Source: Dactylellina haptotyla
Taxonomy: Eukaryota > Ascomycota > Orbiliomycetes > Orbiliales > Orbiliaceae
Assembly (NCBI GenBank): GCA_031310005.1
Contig: CM062387.1
Location: 186,001 to 250,000, forward strand
Direction: 5' to 3'
DNA length: 64,000 nucleotides
Under the pieces are notes generated by a model, which was given only the letters and a program-made list of their open reading frames with translations, did no database searches and was not told where the DNA came from. This document shows positions 58,317 through 64,000 of the stretch, piece by piece; the stretch's first letter is position 1; every line of letters starts with the position of its first letter. A program made the position numbers and the translations under genes.

Positions 58317-60795
58317 TTACTTTCTGGGGTCCCAGTCAGGATTAACCCCACCCAGCAAGCCCAGCTTCTCCACCGCCTTATTGCCGAGTATATCCTTCAA
58401 ACTCAAGATCTTAAACGTAGCAGACGACCTCGCGCTCCCGTCCGGCGCCTCGTTCACATCATCATGCACAACTACCATCCCATACGGCCACTCCTTACCC
58501 AAATTCGCTCCGACAGCAGTAACACCGTCAGTATTAGTAACCCTATCCACACCCTTCTCATTATTGTTGGGAATTGTAAAGCTCATAACGTAATCGTACG
58601 GCGCGGTGCGCTTGTAGACGTTATATTCGCTGTATCCCTGACAGGAGACGATTATGTACCCGTCTTTCTTCGTTTTGCCGTATACCAGCGTGACACCCTC
58701 GACGTCCGCGTGGAGCTTACCGCCGTCGACGACGGTGTTATCGATTAGGGTTCCTACGGCGGGGGCGTCCGGTTCTGCGGGGTAGCTCCAGAGGCCGTAT
58801 GGCTCCTCGCCTAGGATGAGCGCGGAATTCGGGTCGTCTACCACGCAGCCTTCGACTTGACCTTTGTTTCCGGCGTAGAAGTGGCGGACGAGTTTGGTGG
58901 ACAGTGCGCCGTTTTGGACGGTAAGTTCGAATTGGAGATAAAGCGAGGACTTGGAATTGATAAAGATGTGGTAGGCGCCGGTTTTTGGGGAATGGTACAC
59001 GCAGGAGCCGTAGACGTCATAGCCATCCTCGAGATCCTCCACTTCCTTTGGGAGTTGCTGGACGCCGCCCGCGATCTCGATCAAATCGCCGGCTGGAGTT
59101 ATCTCATACATACTACTAGATGTTAGTATACCCTGTGATTTTCTTGATTTTTTAGGTGGTTCCTTACCAGATAGTATTATCAGCTCTACAAGCAGCTACC
59201 GTCAAGTCCACTTTTCTTCCGCCAATATTAACACCATACAGAATATCCACATTATTTGGTTCGCCGCCAGTGACACCGCCGGTTCGCTTTCCCATCAAAT
59301 CGTAGACACCAAGACCACTTCCAACTTCGCTCTTCACGGTCGTGATGATCCTAGACTTTGTTCTATCGGTAGGGTGTATCCAGATAGCAGGGTCGTCTCC
59401 ATCCGCACCACCGCTTTCCTCCGTCTCATAGTGCGCAGGTACCGCGAGAGTGGCGCATTTTTCGCCCGTCCACGGGGCTTTGCAGGTGCAGATATTAGGT
59501 CCCGTACAAGTACCTTGAGACGGGGAAGTACAGTTATCAGGACAAGTGATCTTGTTACAGGCGCTACCCGTGAATCCAGGGAAACAGTCGCAAGTGGTCT
59601 TCTTCGAATGGGAGTCCTTGGGGCAAAAGCCGTATCCGTTACAGTCGGAGAGACCCGAACACTTCTTGGGCTTCGCGTGCTCGTTGATGCAATCCCTTGG
59701 GTCGTATTTGGTGTTCGCCTTTAATTTCGATGGGGATTTGAACAATGGTGTCAATGAGCTGGTACCGAAGAACGCACCGGAGTCGTTCTCTCCAGCGTAA
59801 ACGAGTGTGCCGTCCGGATGGGCTTTCGAGCCTCGCTGGTACACTGCAAAGTCATTGAGCTCGAGTTCTTCATCGGCGAATTTGATGGTCCCAATCGATT
59901 TATCCAGCTTCTTAACGTCAAAGACCTCAATGGCATCTTCGATTCCGACAAGTAGATAGGTATTGTCCTTTCCACGGTAGGTCTTCAGGCCGTTTATTTT
60001 ATCACCTCCAGCGGGTTCTCCGACATCAGTGATCTTTGGAATGGCAGTAGAGTCCGCAGCAGGGAAAGAGTAAAGCTTTCCATTGGCGCCACCGAAGAAC
60101 ACCTTCCCGTCAGTTACTGTACACGAGTTTGGTTCAACTGGGAGGGCAAATTCTTGGGTCTGGAGTACAAGTTAGTAAATGAACCCTACTCATTGGCATG
60201 AGAAACTTACCTCTACAATCTCCAATTTATCGCTCTTCCACCTCCTCTTATCAGCCTTATCCCGAACCACGTACCCGTATACCCATCTCTTACCCATAAC
60301 GTAGATATACTGGTAGCCGGTCTCCTTGCTACTCCATGTGCACAGGGCCGAGAAGTCGCCTCGGACCGATTTATCGGCTTCTTTGACATACTTCAGCTTG
60401 CCGTGCTCTCCATCAATCTCGTAGAGCCGGATAATCCCATCTTGCATCGAAAGTGTGACCACATAGTCCTCTTCGTCGTCACCAACAGAATACACAATCT
60501 CGACGAGCTTGGATCGGCCGGTCTTGAACGCCGCTAGCTCCTTCGGAGTAGACTTTTTTCCTCCGTAAAGATCCCACAGACGAAAGCCTCCTGTCTCGGC
60601 AGATCCATCGTTACCGACGAATAGAACGGGGTACTTGTCCTTCTTGGGGTAGTAAACAGCCACGGAGTCCGATTCGACGATAGAAGTCTGACCATCAAGG
60701 GACAGTGTGACCTCAAACTTCTTCGAGCTGGCAGCGAACGATACCCCCAGAAAACCCTGGAGGACGAAAAGAGAGAGGCACCTTGACACCCTCAT
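58317..60795 (-). CDS. Secreted beta-propeller phytase with EGF-like insert and N-terminal second propeller
   Basis: Probably releases phosphate from phytate outside the cell. Exons 60795-60211, 60159-59168 and 59112-58317 (introns of 51 and 55 nt) give about 790 aa. Signal peptide 1-21. Residues 22-340 look like a diverged propeller. About 352-430 is a Cys-rich stretch with EGF-like spacing (DCFPGFTGSACN and CKAPWTGEKC). The catalytic propeller from about 437 carries the family marks GDDPAIWIHPTD, GLGVYDLMGK, NNVDILYG, VEGCVVDD, GEEPYGLWSYP and DVEGVTLVYG, whose acidic residues bind calcium and phosphate. A two-propeller layout with EGF modules between is known in fungi. The last intron ends in two AGs three bases apart, so one residue may be optional. 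Confidence 0.85.
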
Positions 60796-60908
60796 CTTGA
60801 ATAACTAGGAGAGGTCACAAGCTAGGGTTGTAGACCTTGCAGGAGGAAAGCGAGCGATGGAACCTTGCTTATCGATCTAGCTTGTACCACTGGTCGCAGG
60901 ACACGACC

Positions 60909-60916
60909 TTTATATA
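60909..60916 (-). promoter_or_regulatory. TATA box for the phytase gene
   Basis: TATATAAA on the minus strand, about 115 bases before the ATG at 60795. Confidence 0.5.
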
Positions 60917-62223
60917 TCGTAAATATAGAGAATCTTCTCCCGCAGGATCCGTACAGCATGATCGCTGTTCCTGCACCTCCGTCCAGGGTATCTGTTCGTC
61001 ATATCAGACACCTCCCCAGATCAGGCATTATCCAGGTTTTCACTGCGCGGAGACATCACAGGTACTCGCAGATGCCCCATTCATGGACTACGAGCCGAGC
61101 CGTCAAATCGAATTGAAGTGTTTTGTTCAACCATGGAAGAGAAGCTGTCGTCTGTAAAAGCAGCCACAGTGATGGCTGTAACCGAACTTCCGTATTCGCA
61201 TCTATTCAGCGAAGATCCCTCCTGTCATCAATTGGCCCCGGCATATTCGCAGTATTCAAACAGTTCAAAAGGTTTCTGGAAATGCTCTCCCCACAGCCCA
61301 CGTGCTTGATATATAAGGTTGACAAGGAGTGCCCAGAAATCTTGCATCAAGTTGAACCTGCGTCGGCCACTGCAGTATAACAAGGACTGGAGATCGGAGG
61401 CCCGATGCATGTCATTGTTTGGGGCAGATGATTGGATTGACGAGGGTTTACGATGTTGGAAACATTCAAACAGCAGAACCTCGGAATGAAGAATATCCCA
61501 TGTTCCCCTCGCGTGTCGCCAATCATTCTTCATGATTTCCGTGAGTGAGATATGAACACTAAGGACAAGACTTGAAATTTGTTAGGCAGAAGTCCCAAGA
61601 CTTTTGGCTACAGTAGCTGCCCGCCGTGTTTTTGAAGTCGGAATCATGCGAACGGCGCGTGCTGAGGAGCGTGCGTTCGATTGGTGGGCCCCATGTATTC
61701 TTCAATTTGGAAGGTGATACCAAAACAGGTGCTTATGTAAGACTACCACGTTCAACGCAAAAACCCTTTTCTTGGAGACCAGGAACAGATCTGGATTTGA
61801 AGTCGATTTTGGACGGAAATATAAATTACGGCCTAGCAATAATTTTCAGTTTTGGAGCTTTGATCGAGAATTTTCATTGTGTCTTTCAGCCGCATCAATC
61901 GGTATCACTGTTGCACCATGAGATGTAGCAAAATACCAAGAAAACTCTGTTGGCCTGAACCCTACGGACGCCAAATTAGAATTATGCTTACTTGATCTTA
62001 AAGAGGTTTTGAAAAGCGTATAAAAAGGTTTATATATATATATACAAGAATATGTTACAATATCGTTGCCGATAAATTTTGATAGTTAAATCAACGGGAT
62101 CTATAACTATTTACAATATTTGATCATTTTGATCGAGAGGGATGCCGGGATATGTCCAAGACCGAGCTTTCACAACCAATTTATTTGTGGTAGAAGCTTC
62201 GTAACATCCGAGGTAAATATAAT
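60917..62223. other. Intergenic, nothing recognised
   Basis: About 1.3 kb. Several 60-100 codon frames overlap without motifs or splice support. A (TA)n run lies near 62030-62042. Confidence 0.45.
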
Positions 62224-62956
62224 TTACCATTCCTGCTTTGGCAACCAACGGCGAGAGACGGGGGTGCGGAGATCTGGGTCGACTATACCATCTGTGTTAG
62301 CTAAACCCTATAAACACCAAACAGTATGGCGGAAACTTACAGTCAAGGTATTCCTTTCCTTCCTTCTTGAGTCTCTGGCTGGTCTTGACGACATCTTGAT
62401 AGCTGCCCATCAGGAGAACGATATTTTGCTTTTCCAAAGAGTTGGTGATTCCGGCCTTTCCGTTACGCATAACATACTCGAGATAAGCGGAAGCAATCTC
62501 GGCGCTTCGTCTGTTGGTCTTCTCGTAGAGGAAGACGACATATTTCTTGTAGTGCACCTTTTGAAGCGCCTTTGGAAGAGTCTCGCGATTAGCCATGCGT
62601 ATGGTCTGGGCGAATCCTTCGAGTTCCTGATCATCCCGAACGGTGACAGGGTAGCTGATCGCCTTGCCGATATGTTGAGCCTTGTACTCATCGGCGCTTC
62701 GGAGATCGATAATAGCCCAGTCGTCAGGATGACCAACTGGGAAGTCCCAGTCGCGAGCGTACTTAGTCAACAGCTCTGTGGTAGTGACGAAGAAGTTGTC
62801 GCTGCGGCCGTAGTGGTTGAAGACTTGGTTGAACTTGGCGATGGAGAAAGGGCTGACACCGGCTTCCTGCATACCTCCCTTGAATGGCTCAAGCTTGTCG
62901 GCGAGAACGGTGACAGCCGTGGCCACGGAAAGAGCGATAAATTTGCTGAAGAGCAT
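62224..62956 (-). CDS. Secreted rhodanese-like protein lacking cysteine
   Basis: Exons 62956-62341 and 62291-62224 (49-nt intron) give 227 aa. Signal peptide 1-19 (Ala/Val/Leu-rich). Residues about 55-165 follow the rhodanese/Cdc25 fold: DDWAIIDLRSADEYKAQHIG with the conserved Asp84-x-Arg86, and a loop VVFLYEKTNRRSAEIAS where active enzymes have Cys-x5-Arg. Here the Cys position is Tyr144 and the spliced protein contains no cysteine at all, so sulfur transfer or phosphatase activity is not expected. The second exon adds a short basic C-terminus (SRRWLPKQEW); without splicing the frame would run into the intron. Secretion plus loss of the catalytic residue suggests a binding or decoy role (inference). 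A TATA box lies about 140 bases upstream. Confidence 0.75.
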
Positions 62957-63091
62957 TTTGAGGATTTTCTAAAAGAATGAATTAACTTCTGTCTGTGAAA
63001 GAATGTGTAGCTCAAACGATTGAAGTGGAGATATCGAGATCCAATGTAGAATGATGATGATAAAGTTGGAACGAGGGGAACTCGAGCGATT

Positions 63092-63099
63092 CTTATATA
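63092..63099 (-). promoter_or_regulatory. TATA box for the rhodanese-like gene
   Basis: TATATAAG on the minus strand, about 137 bases before the ATG at 62956. Confidence 0.5.
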
Positions 63100-64000
63100 C
63101 ATTATTCGAGGTAAGGAATGAGAGCAAAACTCAAGCCGAACTGAAATACCAAGATTGCATGAGATCCACACCAGCCCTGTATCGTCAACTATCAGTGGTG
63201 ACAATCGATTGCAGCGCCTCTGCCACTCTCTGATACGGCCACCCGCATAAAATGTGTTGTAACAAGCCCCTTAGCTGTGGCTCAAACGGGACGGTGTCGA
63301 TAGCAGCGACGGCGACAGACTCTCCGCATAGCTCCAAGGCACCGAGATCATCCGCTCGCTCATTTTAGCGGTATCGATTTCCTCGATATCTCAAAAGTTC
63401 CCGTAAGGCTACCGATCGGTGCATGCACGGTGCAGCCTTAGTCCAGACGAACAGCTGCTAGTCCAGAAATTTTGGAAACTCGCGAACAAAACTCAATTTC
63501 GCGGCGTAGCCAACGCCAAGCAGAATCTGGTTTCCGTATGTAGGAATTAAAACTTATTAGACCTTTGTTTCCTTCTAGAAAACGTTCGGTTCGTCGTGCC
63601 GCATGAATTCCGCGGTTCTGGAGATTATAATATGCGTATATGCGTCTATGCTATACCCAACACATATGCGCATGATGGGACTAATGCCGCCGCCTTCAAA
63701 CTTCATGCGGGGAACCACAACCGGTAACCGAGAAACCCGAAGAACCTGGGTTCGAAGGGAGATAATGTACTTGCCTATATCTGACTGGGTGACCATTATA
63801 CTACCTTTCAAAATTAGATAAAACTTTGGAAACCCGCCACATAAATGGGAACTTGAAGTTCTTGTTTTCATATTTCTTGGCAAGGAAGGTAGCACGTCTA
63901 CACATGGAAAATTGGACCATTCCGCTTGGACGCCAGGACTTCGTATATCGGATTTTAAGACGCTAAACTCAGCTAAAATACATTTTCAAGGAATCTAGAA
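63100..64000. other. Window end, no gene supported
   Basis: About 900 bases. A 106-codon minus-strand frame at 63575-63895 has no motif and a mixed composition; it could be part of a gene running beyond the window, but I cannot support it. Confidence 0.35.

Noticed and set aside
62120-62980. 286-codon plus-strand frame
   Set aside because: Antisense of the rhodanese-like gene, which has a signal peptide, splice sites and fold motifs.
63575-63895. 106-codon minus-strand frame at the window end
   Set aside because: Mixed composition, no motif, and no evidence of splice partners inside the window.

Overview
The window looks like nuclear DNA of a filamentous ascomycete. Genes are on both strands and interrupted by short introns, mostly 45-105 nt, with GTAAGT-like donors, CTAAC-like branch sites and YAG acceptors. 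Family content fits: fungal-type CBM1 cellulose-binding modules on an AA9 monooxygenase, a pectate-lyase-like beta-helix enzyme and a CE1 esterase, a GPI-anchored wall protein, a 2EXR/F-box-like protein and a NACHT-ankyrin NLR. A plant-associated or litter-degrading member of the Leotiomycetes is my inference; nothing here fixes the species. Exon boundaries were assembled by eye from splice signals and frame continuity, so most multi-exon models are predictions.

Layout. 0-8 kb: two hypothetical genes (2.3-3.0 and 3.6-4.5 kb), a decayed coding fragment (5.1-5.5 kb), and a Pic2-like mitochondrial phosphate/copper carrier divergent from a small thioredoxin-fold protein. 8.8-16.1 kb: secreted proteins, namely a Kex2-processed candidate effector, an AA9-CBM1 monooxygenase and a CBM1-linked beta-helix lyase. 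17-23.5 kb: a small gene and a larger one with a degenerate 7-residue repeat, a GPI-anchored wall protein and a single-pass membrane protein. 23.7-27.5 kb is AT-rich and gene-poor. 27.5-31.5 kb: a CBM1-CE1 esterase, a secreted-protein gene with an apparent frameshift and an AT-hook chromatin protein. 34.7-40 kb: a small secreted protein, an orphan coding fragment and two tandem paralogous secreted-protein genes; the first has one apparent frameshift, the second has two.

41-51 kb is the accessory core: a 2EXR-like gene, a single-copy integrase-type H2C2 zinc-finger protein, a complete eight-exon NLR (Goodbye-like N-terminus, NACHT, about 18 ankyrin repeats; 1438 aa), and a SET-domain methyltransferase. 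51-53 kb holds a hypothetical gene whose 5' coding end and upstream region are duplicated nearby. The coding duplicate is enriched in C-to-T and G-to-A changes, consistent with a RIP-like process. 53.8-63 kb is more conventional: an RS-rich SH3 protein, two hypothetical nuclear-looking proteins, a large secreted two-part phytase, and a secreted cysteine-free rhodanese-like protein.

Together the window combines extracellular plant-polymer and phosphate acquisition functions with a central accessory segment of NLR, duplication and gene-decay features. I saw no rRNA, tRNA, CRISPR or intact transposon.
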